DNA of 14,484 nt from Acidobacteriota bacterium (GTDB taxonomy: Bacteria; Acidobacteriota; Terriglobia; Terriglobales; Acidobacteriaceae): assembly GCA_021810175.1 (NCBI GenBank), contig JAJZJJ010000020.1, forward strand, positions 1 to 14,484, in the 5' to 3' direction. Under the pieces are notes generated by a model that was not told the DNA's origin, ran no database searches, and saw nothing but the letters and a program-made list of their open reading frames with translations. Positions within the stretch are counted from its first letter, which is position 1; each line of letters opens with the position of its first letter. This document shows positions 1 through 6,640 of the stretch, piece by piece. The position numbers and the translations under genes were made by a program.

Positions 1-546
1 ACCGAATCCCCGGAAACCGCGCTCGCCAACGTTCTATTCGGCAAATACGATCCTGCGGGCAGACTCACGCAGACCTGGGTGCGCTCCATGAGCCAGCTTC
101 CGCCGCTCATGGATTACAACATCCGCCACGGATTCACGTACCTGTATTTCCACCACAAGCCGCTTTATCCCTTCGGCTTTGGGCTCAGCTACACCACCTT
201 CCAGTATTCCAACCTGCGCCTCAGCAGCAACACGCTGCCTGCGAATGGACAAATCACGGTGAGCGTCGACGTCACCAACACGGGCAAGCGCGACGGCGAT
301 GAGGTGGTGCAGATGTACGTGAAACATCTGGACTCGAAGGTCGCACGGTCCATCGAAGCGCTCAAAGGCTTCGAGCGAATCAACATCCCTGTCGGCCAGA
401 CGCGGACCGTAACCTTCCCGCTCACGGCGAAGGCCCTGGCTTACTGGAGTTACGGGGGGTGGCGCGTCGAGCACGATCACGTCCAGATTCTCATCGGCGC
501 ATCCTCGGCAGATATTCGCCAGAAAGCCGAGATCACGGTGGAGTAA
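1..546 (+). CDS. GH3 family glycosidase (beta-glucosidase/xylosidase type), C-terminal part
   Basis: This is the 3' end of a gene cut by the left window edge; 181 codons are visible and the frame is open from base 1 to TAA at 544-546. The start of the reading seen here (ETALANVLFGKYDPAGRL) matches the end of the GH3 C-terminal (alpha/beta sandwich) domain, where family members carry an LFG-x-x-xPxGRL segment. The PLYPFGFGLSYTTF motif leads into a fibronectin type III-like domain over roughly the last 115 residues (VDVTNTGKRDGDEVVQMYV, then LKGFERI). The catalytic nucleophile and acid/base would lie upstream, outside the window, so exact substrate specificity cannot be read. Family members hydrolyse terminal beta-glucosyl or beta-xylosyl residues, often in the periplasm. 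An internal GTG at 79 is not the real start. The next gene follows after 46 bp on the same strand. Confidence 0.93.
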   Translation, partial: TESPETALANVLFGKYDPAGRLTQTWVRSMSQLPPLMDYNIRHGFTYLYFHHKPLYPFGFGLSYTTFQYSNLRLSSNTLPANGQITVSVDVTNTGKRDGDEVVQMYVKHLDSKVARSIEALKGFERINIPVGQTRTVTFPLTAKALAYWSYGGWRVEHDHVQILIGASSADIRQKAEITVE

Positions 547-553
547 AACAGTT

Positions 554-581
554 CTGAGGTGCCAGTCCACAGTCCTCAGGA
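554..581 (+). promoter_or_regulatory. Possible SD-masking hairpin before the DUF503 gene
   Basis: CTGAGG at 554-559 can pair with CCTCAG at 574-579 across a 14-base loop in the 46-bp GH3-DUF503 gap. The right arm overlaps the first two bases of the AGGA (578-581) that is the best Shine-Dalgarno candidate for the DUF503 start. A six-pair stem with a large loop is weak, so regulatory meaning is speculative. Confidence 0.25.
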
Positions 582-592
582 AATGGAATCCA

Positions 593-886
593 ATGCCTGT
601 TGCCTCCATGACGCTGCAGCTTCGCATCGAGCACAGCCGCTCGCTCAAGGACCGCCGTCAGGTGGTCCGCAGCCTGAAGGAGAAGCTGCGCCACGGTTTC
701 AACATCTCCGTGGCGGAAATGGATGAGGCCGTCACGTGGCAGTCGGCCACGCTCGGCATTGCTGCCGTCTCCGGGTCACGGGATTATCTTTCCGGGCTCA
801 TGACGGAGGTGGAAGCAGCCGCCCATCGTATCGCCGGCGACCTTGGGGCTGAGATCACCGACGCATGGTGGGAGCTGGTCGAGTGA
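593..886 (+). CDS. DUF503 (YlxP-like) small protein
   Basis: This 97-residue protein has the DUF503 signature: a short beta strand (MTLQLRIEHS), then SLKDRRQVVRSLKEKLR, FNISVAEMDEAVTWQSATLGIAAVSG, and a C-terminal helix and strand ending in WWELVE. Family length is about 90-100, so it is complete. The molecular function of DUF503 is not firmly established. In Bacillus the homologue ylxP lies between infB and rbfA in the nusA-infB operon, which suggests a translation or ribosome-biogenesis link. Here it is on the opposite strand, about 5 kb from rbfA, and directly behind a GH3 gene. The start at 593 has an AGGA at 578-581 (11 bases away); an alternative ATG at 608 would give a shorter N-terminus. 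Function is inferred from family context only. Confidence 0.9.
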   Translation: MPVASMTLQLRIEHSRSLKDRRQVVRSLKEKLRHGFNISVAEMDEAVTWQSATLGIAAVSGSRDYLSGLMTEVEAAAHRIAGDLGAEITDAWWELVE

Positions 887-923
887 GGGCTGCGGGCTCG
901 ATCAGGCGTCCCTCGGCAAAAAT

Positions 924-956
924 AAGAGGGGCAACGGCATGGCCGTCGCCCCTCTT
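924..956. terminator. Bidirectional rho-independent terminator between convergent genes
   Basis: The stem AAGAGGGGC (924-932) pairs with GCCCCTCTT (948-956). After one A/C mismatch an inner stem ACGGC/GCCGT closes on an ATG loop, giving 14 base pairs. Read on the - strand the stem is followed by TTATTTTTG, a good U-tract for the DUF948-like gene ending at 975. On the + strand it runs into TTTGGTTTC and can also stop transcription from the DUF503 gene. Confidence 0.85.
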
Positions 957-974
957 TGGTTTCTCTGGCAGCGG

Positions 975-1466
975 TTATTTTGCTTCTTCTCGTGCTTTGC
1001 GCCGCGCCCGCAGCACTTCCATCCCAACGCGGAGACCCGTCATGACGGCGCCCACCTTGCGAGAGGTTCCGCCGGTGGCCTGCTGCACGATTCCGCCGGC
1101 GCGGCCCAGCCCTCCCAGCACCAGCGTCAGGGCTTCGTCGACGCGGTTTGCCTGGGTGTGTGTCTTGTCCACAATGTCAGTGAGGGCCTCGTTGACGTGG
1201 TCCACCTGCTGCCGCACCTTGCGGGAAACCTCGAGCATCTCCTCGGTGGCCTGTTTCAGCTTGGGCGATGCATCTACGAGAATCTCGCGTACTATTTTTA
1301 CCGCCGGCAGAACATCGTCCTCGATGCGGTCCGTCAGCTCATTCACGCGTTTTCGGGTCTTGAGAGACCCGATCGCGATGATCATCATGAAAATGGCCTG
1401 CATCAGCGCCGAAGCGGCCACCACGATCACACAGATCAGAATCCCTTGATCGGTTGTCAGGTGCAT
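975..1466 (-). CDS. DUF948-like membrane-anchored coiled-coil protein
   Basis: This 163-residue protein has one N-terminal membrane segment (about residues 8-33, GILICVIVVAASALMQAIF and following). A long helical, heptad-rich stretch follows (about 38-125: KTRKRVNELTDRIEDDVLPAVKI, DASPKLKQATEEMLEVSRKV, then DHVNEALTDIVDKTHTQANR). A basic tail ends in RARRKAREEAK. The layout matches DUF948-type general-stress membrane proteins, whose biochemical role is unknown. The start is only 3 bases after the stop of the upstream YtxH gene, so the two are almost certainly co-translated; GGA sits directly before the ATG, and AGG motifs lie in the end of the YtxH gene. A strong terminator follows about 20 bases after the stop. 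It is probably an inner-membrane structural or stress protein acting with its YtxH partner (inference). Confidence 0.8.
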   Translation of the reverse strand: MHLTTDQGILICVIVVAASALMQAIFMMIIAIGSLKTRKRVNELTDRIEDDVLPAVKIVREILVDASPKLKQATEEMLEVSRKVRQQVDHVNEALTDIVDKTHTQANRVDEALTLVLGGLGRAGGIVQQATGGTSRKVGAVMTGLRVGMEVLRARRKAREEAK

Positions 1467-1469
1467 TCC

Positions 1470-1871
1470 CTATGCCTGGCCTTCGGAAGCTTCCACTGCC
1501 TGCGGGCCAGCCTGGGGCGCTTCACGGCCGGCCGCGGTCTCGTAGGCCTCTTTGCCCGCCTGCACCGCTGCCGAAACCTTGTTCGACTTCTCCTGTACAA
1601 AATCCCGACCCTGGCGCACGAAATCGTCCCACTGGGTCCGGCCGCGATCCACGTATTCGTTTACGCGCTCCCGTCCGCGCTCGGCATAGGTGTTCATCTG
1701 TGTGGCGGCTTCGCGCCCCCGAGCCTTCAGGTACTCCGAGCCGTCGCGAGCGCTGCTCAATAGTTCTTCCCGCGTCTCCCGGCCAGACTTGGGCGCGTAG
1801 AGTACACCAATCAGCGCCCCAATGCCGAGGCCCGCAAGAAACCAGCTGAATCCACTCGATTGTTCTGACAT
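1470..1871 (-). CDS. YtxH domain-containing protein
   Basis: This 133-residue protein begins with a short Gly-rich hydrophobic segment (about 9-25, WFLAGLGIGALIGVLYAPKSG). The YAPKSGRETREEL signature is typical of YtxH/Gly-zipper stress proteins. A charged, alanine-rich amphipathic helix follows to about residue 115, with repeats of the type RGR-x-x-(V/W)-x-(E/D)-(Y/F)-V. The C-terminus is low-complexity Ala/Glu/Gln. Family members are small membrane-associated, stress-linked proteins without a known enzymatic activity. A very good Shine-Dalgarno, AAGGAG, lies seven bases before the ATG, which supports the start. It is the first gene of a two-gene unit with the DUF948-like gene. Confidence 0.85.
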   Translation of the reverse strand: MSEQSSGFSWFLAGLGIGALIGVLYAPKSGRETREELLSSARDGSEYLKARGREAATQMNTYAERGRERVNEYVDRGRTQWDDFVRQGRDFVQEKSNKVSAAVQAGKEAYETAAGREAPQAGPQAVEASEGQA

Positions 1872-2004
1872 TCCTTATCTCCTTCTCGTTTTCAGCCTTC
1901 AGAATCCCGCATGTTACCACAGCTCACAACCGCTGCGGCAAAACTTCTCCCACAGTAGATGCGCTTGCGCCGTTGCCGGCTGTCCCCGGAGCGCATTGTC
2001 GGCC

Positions 2005-2029
2005 GCGCGGAGCTGCTTTCAGCTCGCGC
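2005..2029 (-). other. Hairpin spanning the GNAT stop codon
   Basis: GCGC-g-GAGCTG (2005-2015) pairs with CAGCTC-GCGC (2020-2029) around a four-base loop, giving ten pairs and one bulged G. The stop codon TGA of the GNAT gene (2019-2021) sits at the loop/stem border. No U-tract follows on the - strand, so this is not a classical terminator. It may stabilise the 3' end of the message. No other gene or clear promoter is seen in the rest of the 1872-2018 gap. Confidence 0.4.
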
Positions 2030-3032
2030 CGTTGTGGTCCACCATGCGTGCCAGGCGCATTTGTGGCCTCACCCACAGCATCGCATCAAACGCGTGCATA
2101 CGCACAAACCCGAGTCGATCATACAGCCGAACCGCCCCATAATTCTGCTGCGTCACCGTCAGCGTAACGGTTTTGAAGCCATTCTGGCGCAGGTGTGCAG
2201 CGCAATCTTCAATCAGCAGCCCGCCCAGCCCGCGCCCCTGCCATTCTGGCGCCACGCACACCTGCGTGATGTGAGCCACGTTGTTTTTGACCTGCGAACA
2301 CAGCAGCACGCCGACCAGTTCCCGCGTCCGGTCGCTCAGGAGCACTCGCGAGGCGGAAGCGTCGAAGCGTCCGCAGCCGGGGAAGCGGATGATGTTATGC
2401 AGAAACCGCAGTGAACCGGCGATGCTCTGGTACTGGTCGTTGATCTTGCTGTCCAGGTGCCCGGTGTAGGCGCTCGCAATCAGGTGCGCCGCCGGAGTAA
2501 AGTCCTCTTCCGTCCATGAGCGCATCGCCAGTCCCGCGGGTGGTTTGGGGATTTCCTTCCGCTTGCGCCCATCCAGCCGCAGTTCCATGAAGTCGCGCCG
2601 GAAGACCTCAAAGTCGGCGGCCCGAAAGACCGCGGACAGCCTGCCGGAAGCGTGCAGGAGCAACTGCGACTCGATCCGGTCTGTCCCCGGCGAATTCTGG
2701 AGCGTGGTAATCAGGTGTTCCAGCAGCTGCCGCTCAATGTCTTTGGCGGAAAACCGCCCGTCGCTGCTGTCGATGGAATAAACATCCCCGATCACGGCTT
2801 TGGCGTCTTCATAGACGCAAAAGACGTACCCGATGATCCTGGAGCCTTCCACGGCCACGTATCCCGGCAGCACCCGGGAGTCAAGGTACTGCAGAATCAG
2901 GTCGATGGACGTTCGGTAGTCCCAGTTCAGCCGCTGGCTCCACTCCCTGGTTTCGGTCGCGAGCAGCGGCTTCAGGTTTGCGGCCGAAAAATGGCGCAGA
3001 TCCAGGATGTCCAACTGAAGCGCCTGCGTCAT
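2019..3032 (-). CDS. GNAT family N-acetyltransferase (tandem-domain)
   Basis: This 337-residue protein has two GNAT-like halves. The C-terminal half (about 168-325) carries the clear acetyl-CoA signature: ITQVCVAP strand, then Q265-G-R-G-L-G270 for the pyrophosphate loop, and the NYGAVRLYDRLGF motif at 297-309. The N-terminal half (about 8-155) has the fold-like pattern GYVAVEGSRIIGYVFCVYED but no intact Q/R-x-x-G-x-G loop, so it is probably a degenerate domain. It acetylates an amine of an unknown acceptor, using acetyl-CoA in the cytoplasm. It is last in the rbfA-nrnA-GT39 run, 102 bases after the GT39 stop. A strong AAGGAGG (3047-3053) lies 14 bases before the ATG, which is long; see the mini-ORF entry. 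The stop codon lies at the loop of a hairpin (2005-2029). Confidence 0.88.
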   Translation of the reverse strand: MTQALQLDILDLRHFSAANLKPLLATETREWSQRLNWDYRTSIDLILQYLDSRVLPGYVAVEGSRIIGYVFCVYEDAKAVIGDVYSIDSSDGRFSAKDIERQLLEHLITTLQNSPGTDRIESQLLLHASGRLSAVFRAADFEVFRRDFMELRLDGRKRKEIPKPPAGLAMRSWTEEDFTPAAHLIASAYTGHLDSKINDQYQSIAGSLRFLHNIIRFPGCGRFDASASRVLLSDRTRELVGVLLCSQVKNNVAHITQVCVAPEWQGRGLGGLLIEDCAAHLRQNGFKTVTLTVTQQNYGAVRLYDRLGFVRMHAFDAMLWVRPQMRLARMVDHNGAS

Positions 3033-3046
3033 AGGCTGCAGTTCAT
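3029..3046 (-). CDS. Possible leader mini-ORF (MNCSL) overlapping the GNAT start
   Basis: On the - strand, a perfect AAGGAGG (3047-3053) is directly followed by ATG AAC TGC AGC CTA TGA. The TGA overlaps the GNAT ATG as ATGA, the usual geometry of translational coupling. The SD is too close to the mini-ORF start (0 bases) and rather far from the GNAT start (14 bases). Either could be the true user of the site. No proteomic evidence is available, so this is a low-confidence reading. Confidence 0.2.
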   Translation of the reverse strand: MNCSL

Positions 3047-3134
3047 CCTCCTTGAGGCCGGTACCGGGTGCGAATCGCCGCTTGCAGGCGTCGCCAGCAT
3101 CGTGATCTGGCTGGAAACCATGCGCAAATCTCGA

Positions 3135-4904
3135 TTACTTTTTCGCGGCCACCTCATAGACCACCAGATTCTGTGCAGGATACTCGAAAAGCTCCTCGTA
3201 TGTCCTGCCCTTCAGCAGGGTCTTCAGTTTTCCGACGTCCTTTTTCTGGGTGATCAGCAGGTGCTGCGCCGCGGGAATGCCGTTCGTGCGATACTTCCAG
3301 ACCTGCCGATCGCGGTAGAACGACAGCCCGTAGGCCATCTCGCGCCGCACGTCATACAGCGCCAGAATCTCCCCCGGTTCGGCAATCTCGTTCACGATCC
3401 TGGCCATCGGCCGCGCAGAAAAGGTCAGGTCCATCAGGTGGATGTTCCGCTTCGTATTCGGCAGCGGTCCGAGTCCGAAGACCGGTCCCACGCCGAAAAT
3501 GTAGAACATCAACACCACGACCGGGATAATGGTCGCCGTGCGCAGCTTCTTCACGCCGTACTGCGCCACCATGATGAGGATGAAGACAGCCGTCGCAAAG
3601 CCGGTCAGCCCGCCGGCGATCAGCGCCCTCCCCGGCGGAATCTGCTTGGGATGCAGCAGATGCAGCGGCATCAGCAGCACAAACGTCACCAGCCCGCCAA
3701 CCGTAACCGCGTGCAGGATCAGCAGCCAGGGCTTCAGCCCCCGGTTCTTGATGCGGTTGATATAATCGCCGGCCAGGATCGTCAGCGGAGGTATCGACGG
3801 CAGAATGTAGCCTGGCAGCTTCGATTGCGACAACGAGAAGAACACGATCGGCAGCAGCGCCCAGATCACCAGAAACTCAGGAAATGCATCGCCGGTCCGC
3901 GCGTGGCCCACATAATGATGCTTCCGGCGCCGCGCCCGCCATTCGTTCAGCGAGGTTCGCGCCGCATCGGCAAAGGCCGTCAGGGCGATCACCACCCATG
4001 GCATCAGCGCCAGCACCGCGACGGGGATGTAGTACCAGAACGGCTGCTCGTGGTGATACAGGTTCGAGCCAAAGCGCTCCAGGTTTTGCTGCAGTATGAA
4101 TTGCTTCAGGAACTGAGGGTTTCGAATCTGTACTTCCACGTACCATGGCAGGACGATCGCCATGTACAGTGCCACGCCCGGCCACCAGATCGTCCGCCGC
4201 AGCACGGACCATTCCCTTCGCAGCGCGGCGAAGGTGACCAGAATCAGCAGCGCCAGAAACGGCGCCACAGGCCCCTTGGCCAGCGTGGCCGTTGCGTTGA
4301 AGAAGTAGAGGTCAAAGAGCCAGAACTTGCTGCCTGTTTCGTACCAGGCGTACCAGCCGAGCATCCCGATGCAGAAGGGAGCGGCCAGTTGCATGTCAGT
4401 GGAGGCGCCGCGCGCAAAGCTCAGGATTGCCGCGCAGGTCACGGTGATCAGCGCCGCGTCCAGCTCGCCGCCCCTGCGGAAGCTGCGCATGTGCATGTAG
4501 ATGAGCACGATGAGCGTGAGAGCGAAGGTGGCCGAAGGCAGCCTTGCCGCCCAGTCGTGTACGCCGAACTCCATGAATGAGAGCATGGCGCGCCAGTAAT
4601 ACAGGGCCGGCTTCTGGAGCCAGGGATGTCCCCAAAGCACCGGTGTCACCAGGTCATGCCGATGGAGCATCTCGCGCGCCACCTGGGCGTAACGCGGCTC
4701 GTCGGCGCCTACCAGTCCCAGCCCGTCGCCTCCGAAGGCAGGCACCAACCCGTAAAACAGGAAAAAGAGGGTGAAGCCGAGCATGGTTACCACCTGCGCG
4801 GCGGTGGCAAACGCAGGGAAACGCGCCGAGATGCGGCTCGGCGCATGCTTGAACGCTCGAATCCAGGGGGCAGGATGAGAAGAATTTGGTCTAGTGTCAG
4901 GCAC
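3135..4904 (-). CDS. ArnT-like glycosyltransferase, family 39/83 (integral membrane)
   Basis: This 589-residue polytopic membrane protein has about ten or more hydrophobic segments in its first 480 residues and a soluble C-terminal part. Family motifs are in order: DEPRYAQVAREML at 68-80, with the D-E pair expected of the ArnT/PMT catalytic loop; LQKPALYYW at 96-104; LAKGP at 208-212; QQNLERF at 272-278; and SKLPGYILPSIPP at 361-373. Such enzymes move a sugar from a polyprenyl-phosphate donor to lipid A, protein or another acceptor at the periplasmic face of the inner membrane. The actual sugar and acceptor cannot be read. The start codon is GTG with a poor SD, so the first ~35 residues (basic, Pro/Ser-rich) are uncertain. 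It lies 79 bp behind nrnA, and a short stem (4938-4942/4953-4957) in that gap is too weak to call a terminator. Confidence 0.88.
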   Translation of the reverse strand: MPDTRPNSSHPAPWIRAFKHAPSRISARFPAFATAAQVVTMLGFTLFFLFYGLVPAFGGDGLGLVGADEPRYAQVAREMLHRHDLVTPVLWGHPWLQKPALYYWRAMLSFMEFGVHDWAARLPSATFALTLIVLIYMHMRSFRRGGELDAALITVTCAAILSFARGASTDMQLAAPFCIGMLGWYAWYETGSKFWLFDLYFFNATATLAKGPVAPFLALLILVTFAALRREWSVLRRTIWWPGVALYMAIVLPWYVEVQIRNPQFLKQFILQQNLERFGSNLYHHEQPFWYYIPVAVLALMPWVVIALTAFADAARTSLNEWRARRRKHHYVGHARTGDAFPEFLVIWALLPIVFFSLSQSKLPGYILPSIPPLTILAGDYINRIKNRGLKPWLLILHAVTVGGLVTFVLLMPLHLLHPKQIPPGRALIAGGLTGFATAVFILIMVAQYGVKKLRTATIIPVVVLMFYIFGVGPVFGLGPLPNTKRNIHLMDLTFSARPMARIVNEIAEPGEILALYDVRREMAYGLSFYRDRQVWKYRTNGIPAAQHLLITQKKDVGKLKTLLKGRTYEELFEYPAQNLVVYEVAAKK

Positions 4905-4983
4905 GATCCCAACTTAGGCTAACAGATTGGCAGCAAAGCGGCTCAATCGTTTGCCGCCAGGACAGCCTCCTTCAGGGTGCAGC

Positions 4984-6021
4984 TCAGCCCAGTCCGTACA
5001 TGCTCTCCCGGAGCATCGCACGCAGCTTTTCGAGAATCACGTTGGTCGCGATGTGCATGGGCCCCTCGAGGGTGCAGCCGGCTGCATGCGGATGCCCGCC
5101 GCCACCAAACTCCTCGGCGAGCCGCGCCACGTCCACGCGCCCCTTACTGCGGAGCGAGAGGCGCACTCTGCGATCCTTCAACTCGCGCAGAAAGACGGCT
5201 GTCTCGACGCCTGCAATGCCAATGGCGTAGTTCACCACGCCTTCGCAGTCTTCCTCGGCCGCGCGTGTCCGCAGCATGTCGTCCTGGCTCACGGAGAGCC
5301 ATGCCAGCTTGCCGTCCCTGCGTAGATTCGTGAGCGCCGCGCCCAGCAGCATCATCTTCGAGGTTGGATTGGAGAAATACACCTGCTCGGCGATCGCCGC
5401 CGGTTGCGCCCCGTGCCGCACCAGGTTTGCCGCCAGCTCAAAGGTGTGGGAATCCGTTCCGTCGTAGCAGAAGGAACCTGTGTCGGTCAGCACGGCGGCA
5501 TACAGGCAGGTCGCCATCTCCGGGGTGATCGTCACACCCGCTTCCAGGGCCAGATCGTAGACCAGCTCGGCGACCGCGCAGGCTTCCGGCTCAATCCAGT
5601 TCACGTCGGCGAACTTCTGCCCGCTTACATGGTGGTCAATGTTGATGAGCTTCCGGCCTTCGAGCCCATGCAGCCGCGAGCGTGGAATGCCGTCGCACTC
5701 CAGCAGGATGACCGCGTCGTAGTCGCCTTCAATCACTGACCGGCGGGCAATCGACCGCGAGCAGGGAAGGCCGTGATAGATGAGCGGCAGCCCGTCACAG
5801 GAGACCAGCTCCGCTTCCTTGCCCATCTGGTGCAGAATTCCGCCCATCGCCAGCATGGAGCCAATGGCATCACCGTCCGGCCGCGCGTGCGCGCTCACCA
5901 GGAAGCGTTTGCCCTCGCGGATTGCCGCCAGCACGGCCTGCAGGCCCTCGCGCTCACCGTAGAGTCCCGTGGCGACCGGCTCGTACTTCGAAGGTGGATG
6001 AAAGAAGGTTTCGAGAGACAT
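4984..6021 (-). CDS. nrnA: DHH/DHHA1 phosphoesterase, NrnA-like oligoribonuclease/pAp phosphatase
   Basis: This 345-residue protein has an N-terminal DHH domain and a C-terminal DHHA1 domain. Metal-site motifs visible are H45-A-R-P-D49-G-D51-AIGS, L-E-C-D (107-110), the name-giving D129-H-H131, and D180-TG. The DHHA1 substrate loop GGGGHPHAAG is at 306-315. Length and order fit NrnA (about 310-350 residues). NrnA hydrolyses nano-RNA (2-5 nt) to mononucleotides and often dephosphorylates pAp to AMP in the cytoplasm. It starts five bases after the rbfA stop, so the two are co-transcribed; rbfA-nrnA adjacency is common in many bacteria and supports the call. In many genomes truB would come next; here a GT39 gene follows instead. 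Confidence 0.93.
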   Translation of the reverse strand: MSLETFFHPPSKYEPVATGLYGEREGLQAVLAAIREGKRFLVSAHARPDGDAIGSMLAMGGILHQMGKEAELVSCDGLPLIYHGLPCSRSIARRSVIEGDYDAVILLECDGIPRSRLHGLEGRKLINIDHHVSGQKFADVNWIEPEACAVAELVYDLALEAGVTITPEMATCLYAAVLTDTGSFCYDGTDSHTFELAANLVRHGAQPAAIAEQVYFSNPTSKMMLLGAALTNLRRDGKLAWLSVSQDDMLRTRAAEEDCEGVVNYAIGIAGVETAVFLRELKDRRVRLSLRSKGRVDVARLAEEFGGGGHPHAAGCTLEGPMHIATNVILEKLRAMLRESMYGLG

Positions 6022-6026
6022 CGTTG

Positions 6027-6398
6027 CTAGGCGTCCTTCCGTCTCCTTTGCGAGCGGCCCAGCAACTCGTCAATCCGAGCCTTCATGCGCTCCGATCGAT
6101 CCACGTGAAAGCTCAAATCCGGCACATGCCGCTTGCCCGTGCGCTCCTGCAATTCATGCCGGATGTAGCCGCGCGCCGCCATCAGTCCCTCGACGGTCTC
6201 TTCCTCGGCTTTTGGTCCGCCGTCCACGGCCACCCATACCTGCGCGGACTTGCCACCCGGATTGAGAATCACCTGGCTTACGTAAGCAAAGCTGATGCGC
6301 GGATCGCTCAACTCTCCCTCGATCATCGCGCTGATCTCCTCGCGCAGCGACTCGGCTACGCGATCCTGGTGATGCTTCCTGCCTCTTGACTCCTGCAT
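6027..6398 (-). CDS. rbfA: Ribosome-binding factor A
   Basis: This 123-residue protein is typical in length for RbfA. The N-terminal HHQDRVAESLREEISAMI helix is followed by LSDPRISFAYVSQVILNPGG, a KH-type strand (AQVWVAV), GLMAARGYIRHEL, and DLSFHVDRSERMKARIDELL. All are standard RbfA segments. It binds the free 30S subunit and helps mature the 5' end of 16S rRNA. The start is supported by AGGAA (6405-6409), six bases before the ATG. It heads the run rbfA-nrnA-GT39-GNAT. infB, its usual upstream neighbour, is absent here; the 368 bases upstream are non-coding and include repeat copy A. Confidence 0.96.
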   Translation of the reverse strand: MQESRGRKHHQDRVAESLREEISAMIEGELSDPRISFAYVSQVILNPGGKSAQVWVAVDGGPKAEEETVEGLMAARGYIRHELQERTGKRHVPDLSFHVDRSERMKARIDELLGRSQRRRKDA

Positions 6399-6640
6399 TT
6401 CTACTTCCTAGGGGGTAAACCTGAGAGGATAACAGAGACCGGGCGATTGCGATCACAAATCTGCAACAGAAATCCGTGCAGGAATCGATTTTCTTCGCGC
6501 GCTGCCGTGCAATCCGGAGGGAGCTTCCTGTAACAGGCTGATTTCGCGCAGGTTGAGGCAAACGCCGCAAAAATCCGGCCTCCGGGAGCAATTTTGGTGT
6601 GACATCCACGGGTGGAAGAGTGCTGATGAGGTCGAGCGCA
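6399..6640. other. Non-coding stretch between repeat copy A and rbfA
   Basis: About 240 bases hold no credible gene. The longest frames here are antisense or out-of-frame shadows without family resemblance. The right part (6569-6595) has a short CCGG-CCT-CCGG stem followed on the - strand by TTTTT, a weak terminator candidate for the lipoprotein message after it passes through repeat A. The left part holds the possible rbfA promoter and SD. Confidence 0.5.
6429..6458 (-). promoter_or_regulatory. rbfA: Candidate sigma70-type promoter for rbfA operon
   Basis: On the - strand, TTGTGA (6453-6458) and TGTTAT (6429-6434) are separated by 18 bases, each 4/6 to consensus. Transcription would start near 6422, about 25 bases before the rbfA ATG and ahead of its SD. 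This is a position-based guess only. Confidence 0.3.

Noticed and set aside
843..1763. 306-codon + strand frame across the terminator and the YtxH/DUF948-like genes
   Set aside because: It crosses a strong terminator and is antisense to two genes with clear family features.
2652..4580. 642-codon open frame on + strand opposite the GT39 and GNAT genes
   Set aside because: It is rich in Arg/His/Gln/Pro with no domain pattern and runs antisense to well-conserved genes. It is a GC-rich codon shadow.
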